Source of the DNA: Oscillospiraceae bacterium
GTDB taxonomy: Bacteria; Bacillota; Clostridia; Oscillospirales; Oscillospiraceae
NCBI GenBank assembly: GCA_015068245.1
Contig: SVKU01000006.1
Coordinates: forward strand, 1-64,000
Reading direction: 5' to 3'
DNA: 64,000 nucleotides
Shown here: positions 50,652 to 58,703 of the stretch, one piece after another
Numbering within the stretch: position 1 is the first letter of the stretch
How the letters are laid out: each line of letters starts with the position of its first letter
Notes under the pieces: model-generated
Told to the model about the DNA's origin: nothing
Seen by the model: only the letters and a program-made list of their open reading frames with translations
Databases searched by the model: none
Made by a program: the position numbers and the translations under genes

Positions 50652-52406
50652 TTAAACATCTTCCGGATGCAGCTGCTGCCACACCGGACTGTCGGGCTTA
50701 ACGTCAACACCGTCGCTCTGCATTCTGGCAAGCATGGCTTCCAGAGTGACGCCCAGCTTGCTTACGACAGCGTAAGCATAGCTGGATTTGCCGGGAGGAC
50801 TCTTGATCAGGTTATAGGTGTAGTTTATGCCGCCGTCGGTCTGTTCGATAGCCATAACGTAGCTTTCCACCTTTTTTGCCATGTCGCTGCCGGAAAGACG
50901 CTCCAGACTCATGGCATATATCTCGTTATAGTGGGTGACCATCATGGAGGATACGCCGGCTTTCATCATGTCGCATATCAGGTCAAGACAAATCTCGATA
51001 CCTTCGGCTGCGGAGGTGGAGGTCATAGGCTCGTTGAGCAGCACAACGCTTCGGTCGGTCATCTTCTTTTTGAATTCGCCGATACGAATGACTTCAAGAC
51101 CCATGCGGGAATCTTCGCTGGTGTCGCTTTCGCCTGCGGCAAAGAGGGTAAACAGAGCGTCCACAGGTTTCAGCTTTGCGCTGACTGCGGGCAGATGGCA
51201 GCCTAACTGAAACAGCCACATCAGCTGACCGGCGGTGATGATATAGGTGGTTTTGCCGCTGCTGTTGGCGCCGGTAATGATGTTGGCGGCACCTTTTTCA
51301 CCAAGGTACATATCATTGGCAACGGCTTTGCTGCCCAAAAGGGCAAGTTCGATCATATATACGCCTTCGGCATCGATGATGGCATCGTCGGAAAACTCGG
51401 GTCTGCAGAAAGGCAGTCCCTTTTCTTTCAGTCTCAGGCACAGTCTTGCGGCGGAGGTGAGAAAAGGAAATTCCCCGCCGAGAGATATCATCTGGAGCCT
51501 GCCTGTAAAAGGCAGATTCACAACTGCGGAACGCAATTTGGTAAGCTCTGCCTTGGCACTTAAACCCAGCTCGCTGAGAAGATATTCCTGATACGGTACA
51601 GTGGTGCCGCCCTGAGGCATGGAATAAAGCAGAGTAAGCCCGTCGTATCCGTCTTCCGCGCCACGGTCAAGCATACCTGTTTTGCTGTAAGCCCGGGAAT
51701 TGATCTCGGATATCTCGAAACTTTGCAGATCCATATTGGGGGAAATGGCGATGTCAACCGCAAAGGAGGAAATACCTGTCCACCAGGTGGCGATCTCGGC
51801 CAGTTTTTTGCCTGTTTCGTCCAGTTTGTCTGCCTTCCATATGTCTTCCACCCACTGCTGCAGTTCGGCCAGACCTTTTGAATGATGAGGGTTGGTACTC
51901 AGGGCGTTTTTCAGAATTGTCAGAGCCTTGTGATACGCCTTGATGTTTTCATATGTAAAGATGGTGGCTCGGAGCATCTGAGCGTAGTGGTTGTTGGTTT
52001 CCTGTTCGTCAAAAACGCTGCCTGCATCTTTGCGGAGCAGTTTTTCCAGATTGTCGATAAAGCCTTTCATGCTATCGAAAATGACATCGCCGCCGGTAAG
52101 ACCCTTGATGTTGTCGCGCACGCCGTCGGAATAGAACTTCATGTTCTCCACCAGCGATGCAACCTCTTCAAAAGCGTCTATCAGGGCATAGCTTGCAATA
52201 AGGTCATCGATCATCTCGTGACGTGCGGTAAGGACATCTCTGTCCCCGGTAAGAAGGCTGTCTGCATATTTCAGGCCTTCTGCCATGGGCATGGATGTAA
52301 ACAGAATGGAGCACAGGCGACCAAGATCAAGGTCATCGGTGCATCCGGAAAAATCGGTGTTGTCACGGCTTTTTCCGCCGGGCCACAGTAAACTGAAATC
52401 TCCCAA
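50652..52406 (-). CDS. MutS-related ATPase, first of a pair, TTG start
   Basis: The 584-residue homologue of the next gene product has a long helical core and a MutS ATPase. Walker A is TGANSSGKTT, Walker B is VVLLNEPMTSTSA, and MMVTHYNEIYA follows. The TTG at 52406 lies seven bases from GGAGAG and makes the product begin GDFSLLWPGG, parallel to GILLWPEGG in the partner. An in-frame ATG at 52427 has no ribosome-binding site. It lacks MutS domains I and II and Smr. Confidence 0.8.
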   Translation of the reverse strand: MGDFSLLWPGGKSRDNTDFSGCTDDLDLGRLCSILFTSMPMAEGLKYADSLLTGDRDVLTARHEMIDDLIASYALIDAFEEVASLVENMKFYSDGVRDNIKGLTGGDVIFDSMKGFIDNLEKLLRKDAGSVFDEQETNNHYAQMLRATIFTYENIKAYHKALTILKNALSTNPHHSKGLAELQQWVEDIWKADKLDETGKKLAEIATWWTGISSFAVDIAISPNMDLQSFEISEINSRAYSKTGMLDRGAEDGYDGLTLLYSMPQGGTTVPYQEYLLSELGLSAKAELTKLRSAVVNLPFTGRLQMISLGGEFPFLTSAARLCLRLKEKGLPFCRPEFSDDAIIDAEGVYMIELALLGSKAVANDMYLGEKGAANIITGANSSGKTTYIITAGQLMWLFQLGCHLPAVSAKLKPVDALFTLFAAGESDTSEDSRMGLEVIRIGEFKKKMTDRSVVLLNEPMTSTSAAEGIEICLDLICDMMKAGVSSMMVTHYNEIYAMSLERLSGSDMAKKVESYVMAIEQTDGGINYTYNLIKSPPGKSSYAYAVVSKLGVTLEAMLARMQSDGVDVKPDSPVWQQLHPEDV

Positions 52407-52455
52407 TTTGTTTCTCTCCAAAAACATATTTGTGTTCAAACTAAACACATTTAAT

Positions 52456-52484
52456 ATAATAGCATAGCAACCGGTGCCGTGCAA
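52456..52484 (-). promoter_or_regulatory. Promoter of the MutS-like pair
   Basis: On the minus strand TTGCAC (52479-52484), a 17-base spacer and TATTAT (52456-52461) lie about 50 bases before the TTG start. Confidence 0.7.
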
Positions 52485-52500
52485 GAATCAGGTTCAAGTG

Positions 52501-53322
52501 TCAGGTATTTACAATATAAACATTCTTCAAATGCACCATGGCTGCCGCCTGCATGTCAGCCATAAGCTCCTCTGACGCAGGTTTGTCGCCCCACATTTTG
52601 TAGTTCGGTTTAAAGGGTATGAGGTGCAGCACCGTTTCCCTGTTCAGTGATGCCAGCCATGCTGCCATGGCTTCCGTTTCTTCGGCGGTGTCGTTATATC
52701 CGGGGATAACAGGTGTGGATATTTCCACATGGCAGCTTTCCATAGCCCGTGAAATGGTGGCCTTTACGGTCTCGATATCGCCTCGTGAACGCTCATAAAT
52801 ACTGCCGGAAAAGCCTTTAAGGTCAATGTTCATGGCGTCGATGAACGGCAGCAGATGCTCAAAAGGCTCGGCATTGATGTAACCGTTGGTTTTTAAAACC
52901 ACCAGCTGACCGTATTTTTCTTTTATCAGCTTTGCACAGTCCATAATAAACTCATAGCCTACCAGGGGTTCATTATACATGAACGCACCGCCGATGCTGC
53001 CCCTGCCACGCAGAGCACTGACACCTTCTGCTACCTGAGCGGCGGTGTATTTTGAACTGTTTACACCGGCACCGGAAGCGGATATCTCATAGGTGTCGCA
53101 GAAACGGCAGTTCATGTTGCAGCCAAAGCTGCCTATGGTAACTATGCCCGACTCCGGATGAAAATGCCGCAGCGGGACTTCGGTTATGGGCTTTATGGCG
53201 ATACCGGTTACACGTCCGTAGTTTATGCAGGTCACCTTTCCGCCTTTGACGGCTCGGGCTTTGCACAGCCCGACTCCGCCCTCGGGGATATCACACATAT
53301 GTGGACAAAGATCGCATATCAT
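52501..53322 (-). CDS. Radical SAM enzyme, AmrS/COG1180-like
   Basis: The 273-residue protein has the radical SAM motif C-x3-C-x2-C in GCNMNCRFCDT. An N-terminal Cys-rich segment (CDLCPHMCDIPEGGVGLC) resembles the AmmeMemoRadiSam radical SAM protein and pyruvate-formate-lyase activases. MYNEPLVGYEF and NIDLKGFS are typical internal strands. It is shorter than usual AmrS proteins, and no AMMECR1 or Memo gene is nearby. GAGG precedes the start. It follows the DUF3006 gene by 10 bases in the same operon. The substrate is unknown. Confidence 0.8.
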   Translation of the reverse strand: MICDLCPHMCDIPEGGVGLCKARAVKGGKVTCINYGRVTGIAIKPITEVPLRHFHPESGIVTIGSFGCNMNCRFCDTYEISASGAGVNSSKYTAAQVAEGVSALRGRGSIGGAFMYNEPLVGYEFIMDCAKLIKEKYGQLVVLKTNGYINAEPFEHLLPFIDAMNIDLKGFSGSIYERSRGDIETVKATISRAMESCHVEISTPVIPGYNDTAEETEAMAAWLASLNRETVLHLIPFKPNYKMWGDKPASEELMADMQAAAMVHLKNVYIVNT

Positions 53323-53332
53323 GGTCTATACC

Positions 53333-53542
53333 TCATTTTCCAAACAGCATATCCATCTTGCTCTTGATGCGCTGCTCTGTTTCTGAATTGTCGGCAATAG
53401 TGAAAATGCCGTTTTCATGTTTCAGCTTCATACCTTCTCGTGCCTCGGCAGGGATAATGCTTCTGTCAAACTCAGACATGGTGCCGCTTTCGTCTTCCAA
53501 CACGGCAACGCCGTTTTCAAATCTGTCGATTATGTAATACAT
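53333..53542 (-). CDS. DUF3006 family small protein
   Basis: The 69-residue protein starts MYYIIDRFENGVAVLEDE, the hallmark of DUF3006, a small beta-rich domain of unknown function. DUF3006 genes often sit beside ComEC-type metallo-beta-lactamases, as here (13 bases behind one). GAGGAGG precedes the ATG. Confidence 0.85.
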   Translation of the reverse strand: MYYIIDRFENGVAVLEDESGTMSEFDRSIIPAEAREGMKLKHENGIFTIADNSETEQRIKSKMDMLFGK

Positions 53543-53554
53543 TTTGTTTCCTCC

Positions 53555-54604
53555 TCAGGGTTCGCAGCTGCCGCAGGGGTCATAACCCTGCTTTATCAAT
53601 TCATCACGGGTACCGGTGAACTTCTCAAGATTGGATTTTTTTATGTTTGAAACGGAAGAACAGTCGGGAAGATGGAACTTTTTTGATGAGGTGTTCAAGA
53701 CATAGGTCATCTTTTGTGTTTCAACTGCGTTTACGGCGGCATCTTCGACAGGAACATTGTTGGAAGTGGTCCAGCTTACTGTTTTTCCGTCGGTAGCGGC
53801 GATGATCGTGCCGTGCAGGTCGGTACGGCGAAGCTCCACGCCTGCGGCGGTGAGTTTATCCAGCGTTTCCTGACAGGGATGCCCGTAACTGTTGCCTTCT
53901 CCGCAGGAGATGACGCCCCAGGTCGGGGAGATCGCATCAAGAAAGCTTTCATCGGTAGATGTGTCGCTGCCATGATGGCTGACTTTGAGAACATCGGCGC
54001 TGATGTCGGCTCCTGAGGCAAGGATATCCGTTTCGGCACTCTTTTCGGCATCGCCGAAAAAAGCAAAGGAAACGTCGCCGCAGGTGAGCTTCAGACCGAC
54101 AGACCAGTCGTTCATGTTGTCGCCGTAATCTTCAAGGGGAGCAAGTATGGTGAAAGAGCAGTCGCCCAGAGCGTATTTTGTGCCCGGAACCGGGGCGGTA
54201 AGTCCCTGCTGCTTTTCAATAAGGGCGTCCAGCACGTCTTCAAAGGTTGCGGTATTGCTCTGCTTTTCGGGCATGATAACAACGTCGGTCTCAAAGCTGC
54301 TTATAACGTCATCCAGACCGCCGATATGGTCCTCGTGAGGATGGGTCCCGATAAGGTAGTCCAGCTTTTTGATGCCCAGTGATTTGAGGTAGCTGACAAC
54401 GGTATCGCCCATATCGTTGGTTCCGGCGTCAATGAGCATGGTTTGACCGTTGGAGATTATCAGCGTGCTGTCTGCCTGCCCCACATCGATAAAATGAACT
54501 TCTGCAGCAGATAAAGCCGCAGACGGTGACGGTGCAGGCACAGGTGCGCAGGCAGAAATCAGGAGTGATATAAGAAGTGAAAGTATAATGATTCGTTTTT
54601 TCAT
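53555..54604 (-). CDS. ComEC-like metallo-beta-lactamase lipoprotein
   Basis: The 349-residue exported protein has lipobox LISAC (Cys19). A metallo-beta-lactamase domain follows with HPHEDH (88-93), FFGDAE and VSHHGSDTS, as in the C-terminal nuclease-like domain of ComEC. The C-terminal 50 residues (YVLNTSSKKFHLPDC to DPCGSCEP) resemble the small Cys-containing Ada-like metal-binding domain. Cleavage of extracellular nucleic acid or another phosphoester is inferred. It heads the operon with DUF3006 and the radical SAM gene. Confidence 0.87.
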   Translation of the reverse strand: MKKRIIILSLLISLLISACAPVPAPSPSAALSAAEVHFIDVGQADSTLIISNGQTMLIDAGTNDMGDTVVSYLKSLGIKKLDYLIGTHPHEDHIGGLDDVISSFETDVVIMPEKQSNTATFEDVLDALIEKQQGLTAPVPGTKYALGDCSFTILAPLEDYGDNMNDWSVGLKLTCGDVSFAFFGDAEKSAETDILASGADISADVLKVSHHGSDTSTDESFLDAISPTWGVISCGEGNSYGHPCQETLDKLTAAGVELRRTDLHGTIIAATDGKTVSWTTSNNVPVEDAAVNAVETQKMTYVLNTSSKKFHLPDCSSVSNIKKSNLEKFTGTRDELIKQGYDPCGSCEP

Positions 54605-54623
54605 GTGATTTCCTCAGTTTCGG

Positions 54624-54726
54624 TTAACGGATAACAATTAACAGTTAATAACGCACAACGTGACGAGTTTCCCCGTAGGGTCACGGCGTGCCGTGACCGC
54701 AACTGTTAACTGTTAATTGTTAACTG
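54624..54726. repeat. Inverted ACAATTAACAGTTAA repeat around a palindrome
   Basis: ACAATTAACAGTTAA (54633-54647) is the exact complement of 54706-54720. Between them lies a 27-base element (54674-54700) containing GGTCACGGC-gt-GCCGTGACC. That element has an exact inverted copy at 60006-60032. The spacer 54605-54861 otherwise holds only the promoter of the DUF1846 gene. Confidence 0.85.
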
Positions 54727-54784
54727 TTTACTATTATAACATACTGCTGTAAAAAAGTCTTATACAATTGAACCGGGTCTATTA

Positions 54785-54813
54785 TTTACTCTTGGAACCA
54801 AGTGTGATATAAT
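54785..54813 (+). promoter_or_regulatory. Promoter of the DUF1846 gene
   Basis: TTTACT (54785-54790), 17 bases and TATAAT (54808-54813) preceded by TGA (extended -10) lie about 48 bases before the start codon. Confidence 0.78.
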
Positions 54814-54861
54814 ATCAAAGTGTTTTTATCTTTGAATGTTGAGAAGGAATAGGGGATCACT

Positions 54862-56343
54862 ATGATTGGATTTGATAATGACAAATATCTTCAGCTCCAG
54901 TCGGAAAACATCGTCAAACGTATAGGTGAGTTTGGCGGAAAGCTGTATCTGGAGTTTGGCGGAAAGCTGTTCGATGATTACCATGCGTCCCGTGTACTGC
55001 CGGGCTTCCATCCCGACAGTAAGGTCAGGATGCTGCTGAAGCTGAAAGACGAAGCGGAGATCGTAATGGTCATTTCCGCCAACGATATAGAGAAAAACAA
55101 GGTCAGAGGCGACCTTGGCATAACCTACGACCTTGATGCTCTGCGCTCTATCGATGCTCTGCGTGAGATCGGGCTGTATGTGGGCTGTGTTGTCATCACT
55201 CACTATTGCGGTCAGCCTGCTGCAGACGCTTTTGAGAAACGACTGGAAACTCTTGGCGTTAAGGTGTACCGCCATTATCTCATAGCAGATTACCCCAACA
55301 ATTTGCCGCTGATCGTATCCGAAGACGGTTTCGGCAAGAACGATTATATCGAAACCACCCGTTCTCTGGTGGTAATAACCGCACCCGGTCCCGGCAGCGG
55401 AAAAATGGCTGTTTGCCTCAGTCAGCTTTATCACGACCACATGCGGGGTATCAGCTCCGGATACTCCAAATTTGAAACCTTCCCCATTTGGAATCTGCCG
55501 CTGAGCCATCCGGTAAATCTGGCCTATGAAGCTGCCACCGCAGATTTGGACGATGTCAACATGATCGACCCCTATCATCTTGAAGCCTATGGCCAGAGTG
55601 CCGTAAACTATAACCGCGATGTGGAAGTTTTCCCTGTACTCAGTGCCATACTCGACCGCATCATGGGCAGTTCGCCCTACAAAAGCCCCACGGATATGGG
55701 TGTTAATATGGTAGGCTTCTGCATTGTTGACGATGAAGTCTGCCGCGAAGCCTCCAAGCAGGAAGTTATCCGGCGTTATTATGCCGCTGCCTGCAAAGAA
55801 CGTCAGGGTATGGGCGAAGCAGGCGAAGTGTCCCGTCTTGAGCTTATCATGAGCAAGCTGAACATCAGCAAAACGGACAGGCCTACAGTAAATGTGGCAA
55901 TTCAGCGTTCGGAAGAAACCGAAAACCAGCCTGCTGTTGCGCTTCAGCTGCCGGACGGAAGAATGGTTACGGGCAAAACCTCGTCACTTCTGGGTCCGTC
56001 TGCTGCCGCACTAATAAATGCCCTTAAAGAGCTGGCAGGGATCCCCAATGAGATAGAGCTTATTGCACCGTCTGCCATCAAGCAGATACAGGCATTGAAA
56101 ACCGGACAGATGGGCAGCCACAACCCCCGGCTCCATACCGACGAAGTGCTTATCGCAATGGCTATCTGCGCCGCCACCGACCCTCAGGCAGCAGCGGCTA
56201 TGGCTCAGCTGTCCAACCTTAAAGGAGCAGAGGCCCACGCAACGGTCATTTTGTCCCGTGTTGATGAAAACGTGTTCCAGAAGCTGGGCGTGAACGTCAC
56301 CTGTGAGCCTCAGTATCAGACGGAGAAGCTGTATCATAACTGA
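54862..56343 (+). CDS. DUF1846 family protein
   Basis: The 493-residue cytoplasmic protein matches DUF1846 over its length, from IGFDNDKYLQLQSENIVKRI to LGVNVTCEPQY, with APGPGSGKMAVCLSQLYHDH in the middle. That segment resembles a nucleotide-binding P-loop. The family is widespread in anaerobic Bacillota and of unknown function. A GAAGGAATAGGGGATC region precedes the ATG. It is followed 67 bases later by a flavoprotein gene, so cotranscription is possible. Confidence 0.9.
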   Translation: MIGFDNDKYLQLQSENIVKRIGEFGGKLYLEFGGKLFDDYHASRVLPGFHPDSKVRMLLKLKDEAEIVMVISANDIEKNKVRGDLGITYDLDALRSIDALREIGLYVGCVVITHYCGQPAADAFEKRLETLGVKVYRHYLIADYPNNLPLIVSEDGFGKNDYIETTRSLVVITAPGPGSGKMAVCLSQLYHDHMRGISSGYSKFETFPIWNLPLSHPVNLAYEAATADLDDVNMIDPYHLEAYGQSAVNYNRDVEVFPVLSAILDRIMGSSPYKSPTDMGVNMVGFCIVDDEVCREASKQEVIRRYYAAACKERQGMGEAGEVSRLELIMSKLNISKTDRPTVNVAIQRSEETENQPAVALQLPDGRMVTGKTSSLLGPSAAALINALKELAGIPNEIELIAPSAIKQIQALKTGQMGSHNPRLHTDEVLIAMAICAATDPQAAAAMAQLSNLKGAEAHATVILSRVDENVFQKLGVNVTCEPQYQTEKLYHN

Positions 56344-56410
56344 TGATAACGGCAGACTTTGCCGTTGAGTCATATATTGAAAAGAAAATAAAGGAAAAGG
56401 AGATACCAAA

Positions 56411-58138
56411 ATGGATATGGAAAAGAAAATGCCTCCTATGGGCGGTGGAAAAGGCAAAGGCGGACCTCCCATGATGATGTCCGGCAAGAGCGTGGGTACC
56501 GGCAACGCCTCTTACGCTGAATGGCTGGGCACTGCTCCCGAGTTTGACCATATCGACGTGGAACTGGAAGCCGACGTTGTGGTCTGCGGCGGTGGTCTGT
56601 CAGGCACAGCAGCAACCCGCGCTGCCGTTGAAGAAGGCGCATCCGTCATCATGTTTGAAAAAACAGAGAAGCTCCAGTACCGTTTCGGCGACTTTGGCTC
56701 CGTAGGTTCCAAGCTGGCCGACAACTGGGGACGCGGCGGTGAGGACCTGAAGCTGGAGATCCAGAAACACTTCATGAAAGAAACCTCCTACTGGGCACGT
56801 CAGCGTATTCTGAAATACTGGCTGGACAACAGCGGTGCTGCTCTGGACTGGTACATTTCCGCCAAGCCCGACCTGTATGTCCTGCCCAAAACCACCGACC
56901 CCATTCCCGAAGGCGTGGAAGCATGGGTACAGCCTGCCCGTTATCCCGGCCCCAAGGAAGATTACGACCCCGATAAGGATAACTATCCTTCCTACCAGAT
57001 AACAGTCCAGTTCCGTCCCACCCACGGCCCTGTTCTGGAAGCCAACTTCAAAAAAGCCTGCGACGAAGGCGATGTTCAGGCATTTTTCAAGACTCCCGTT
57101 AAAAAGCTGCTGAGAAATGAAGAAGGCCGTGTCTACGGCGTAATCGCTCAGGATTATGACGGTAAGGTCTATAAGGCAATCGCAAAGAAAGGCGTTGTTC
57201 TGGCAACCGGCGACTATTCCGGCAACCTGGATATGCTGTATTATTACTGCCCATGGACCCGGAAGAACCCCTCCATGTACCCCGGCATCGACCCCGAAGG
57301 CTATGTTGCCGACACCGGTGACGGACATCGTATGGGTATGTGGATCGGCGCCCAGATGGAACGTGGCCCTCACGCACCCAACGTACATAACATGGGCGGC
57401 CCTCTTGGTGTTGCACCCTATCTGCTTATCGATGCTCTGGGCGAACGCTTCATGAACGAGGACGTTTCCGGTCAGCAGATCGAAAACCAGATCACCGTCC
57501 TGCCCGACAACTTCTGCTGGCAGATATTTGACGCCGCATGGCCTGAGCAGATAAATGAGATGCCTCCCAGCCACGGTGTTGTCTGCATGGTTATTGAAGA
57601 CGAAGACGTGGCCGCAGGCAAGGTCAACCCCACTCTTGCCGGTAACGACGGCTATGTGGTCCGCGGCAACGTGGATAAGGCTGCCGCAGGCGGAGACGTA
57701 TCCTCCGGCGGAGCAGGCGGCGCATCTACCATCAAGGCCGATACCCTTGAAGAGCTGGTTGAGAAGATGGGCTATACAGGCGAAGCTGCCAAAAAGGCAC
57801 TGGACTCCATCAACCGTTATTCCGAGCTTGCCAGAAAGGGCGTTGACGAAGATTTCGGCAAGGTGCCCAACAGAATGTTCCCTCTGGAAAAAGCTCCTTT
57901 CTATGCTTCCAAGCTGACTCCTGCACCGCTGCTGGTTTCCATGAGCGGTCTGGAAAGCGACAAGGACGCCCACTGCCTCGACCAGAGAGGCTATCCCATC
58001 CCCGGACTTTACGTTTGCGGCAACGTCCAGGGCGGACGCTTCTCAATTGAATATCCCATCACAGTCCCCGGCATGAGCCACTCCATGGCCCTGACCTACG
58101 GACGCTGCGCCGGCATGAACGCTGCCAAGGGAATATAA
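56411..58138 (+). CDS. Fumarate-reductase-like flavoprotein with Gly/Pro/Met-rich N-terminus
   Basis: The 575-residue FAD_binding_2 protein has VVVCGGGLSGTAATRAA (GGGLSG at 60-65), VVLATGDYSGN in the middle and the C-terminal FAD segment IPGLYVCGNVQGGRFS. Residues 7-31 are low complexity, rich in Gly, Pro, Met and Lys, and precede the enzyme domain. There is no signal peptide or haem motif. It is homologous to the protein at 37813-39630 but lacks the internal collagen-like insert. AAAGGAG precedes the start. The acceptor substrate is unknown. Confidence 0.86.
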   Translation: MDMEKKMPPMGGGKGKGGPPMMMSGKSVGTGNASYAEWLGTAPEFDHIDVELEADVVVCGGGLSGTAATRAAVEEGASVIMFEKTEKLQYRFGDFGSVGSKLADNWGRGGEDLKLEIQKHFMKETSYWARQRILKYWLDNSGAALDWYISAKPDLYVLPKTTDPIPEGVEAWVQPARYPGPKEDYDPDKDNYPSYQITVQFRPTHGPVLEANFKKACDEGDVQAFFKTPVKKLLRNEEGRVYGVIAQDYDGKVYKAIAKKGVVLATGDYSGNLDMLYYYCPWTRKNPSMYPGIDPEGYVADTGDGHRMGMWIGAQMERGPHAPNVHNMGGPLGVAPYLLIDALGERFMNEDVSGQQIENQITVLPDNFCWQIFDAAWPEQINEMPPSHGVVCMVIEDEDVAAGKVNPTLAGNDGYVVRGNVDKAAAGGDVSSGGAGGASTIKADTLEELVEKMGYTGEAAKKALDSINRYSELARKGVDEDFGKVPNRMFPLEKAPFYASKLTPAPLLVSMSGLESDKDAHCLDQRGYPIPGLYVCGNVQGGRFSIEYPITVPGMSHSMALTYGRCAGMNAAKGI

Positions 58139-58140
58139 CA

Positions 58141-58170
58141 AAAAGAGCTGCCTTCGGGCAGCTCTTTTTT
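58141..58170 (+). terminator. Rho-independent terminator
   Basis: A perfect 12-bp stem (58141-58152 with 58157-58168) has a TTCG tetraloop and ends in a T run. It closes the DUF1846-flavoprotein unit. Confidence 0.93.
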
Positions 58171-58384
58171 AGGGGTTAGGATTTAGGGGTTAGGGGTTGG
58201 GGATGTTCTGCAAGGGGCACCCTCTCTTGTTGCGCATCGTACCCTTGGCTCCCCTTGTCAGGGGAGCTGTCAAAAACTCTGTTTTTGACTGAGGGGTAGT
58301 AAATCTAATATGTTATGAACAACAATCCATGTTACCCAGTTTTGTCATGCCTTCGGCGAGGTACTTTCGCATGTGATGAAAGTT

Positions 58385-58457
58385 AAGTTTGGCAAAGCCA
58401 AACTTCCCAAGAACACAAAGAGGGAGAGGGGATTTTGATTTCCCCTCTCCCTCTTTG
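58385..58457. repeat. Two strong hairpin repeats
   Basis: AAGTTTGGC-aaa-GCCAAACTT (58385-58405) is followed by a 17-bp inverted repeat (58416-58432 with 58441-58457, CAAAGAGGGAGAGGGGA arms) with an 8-base loop. The spacer 58171-58703 also holds TTAGGGG repeats and the left arm of the inverted repeat below. I see no gene in it. Confidence 0.8.
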
Positions 58458-58468
58458 AAACACCCTTA

Positions 58469-58544
58469 CCCATAAAACGGATACTCCCTCATGGGACGCC
58501 ACAGATTTACGTTATGTATTGTAGGGAACGGTCTTGACCGTTCC
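58469..58544 (+). repeat. Left inverted repeat flanking the HTH-TPR gene
   Basis: This 76-base arm matches the complement of 59702-59774. The outer ends share TAAAACGGATACTCCC plus CATxGGGA, and the inner 26 bases ending GACCGTTCC are identical. The middle is diverged. The inner part is itself the dispersed GGGAACGGTC hairpin. Confidence 0.8.
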
Positions 58545-58703
58545 GATGTTTACGCAAAATGTGACCGCTATCTCATATGGAACAGGTACTCAAAGTGTGT
58601 ATCAACCGATAATACAACTTATAATCTCAAAACGGGTGATTGCCTTTTGTCGTTGTTTTGGTAAACTGAAAGTGCAGCTGCAATCAATAAAGGAGATAGT
58701 ATA

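Noticed and set aside
58171..58703. Spacer considered for tRNA or small genes
   Set aside because: No cloverleaf, T-loop motif or reading frame with a ribosome-binding site was found; only repeats and hairpins are visible.
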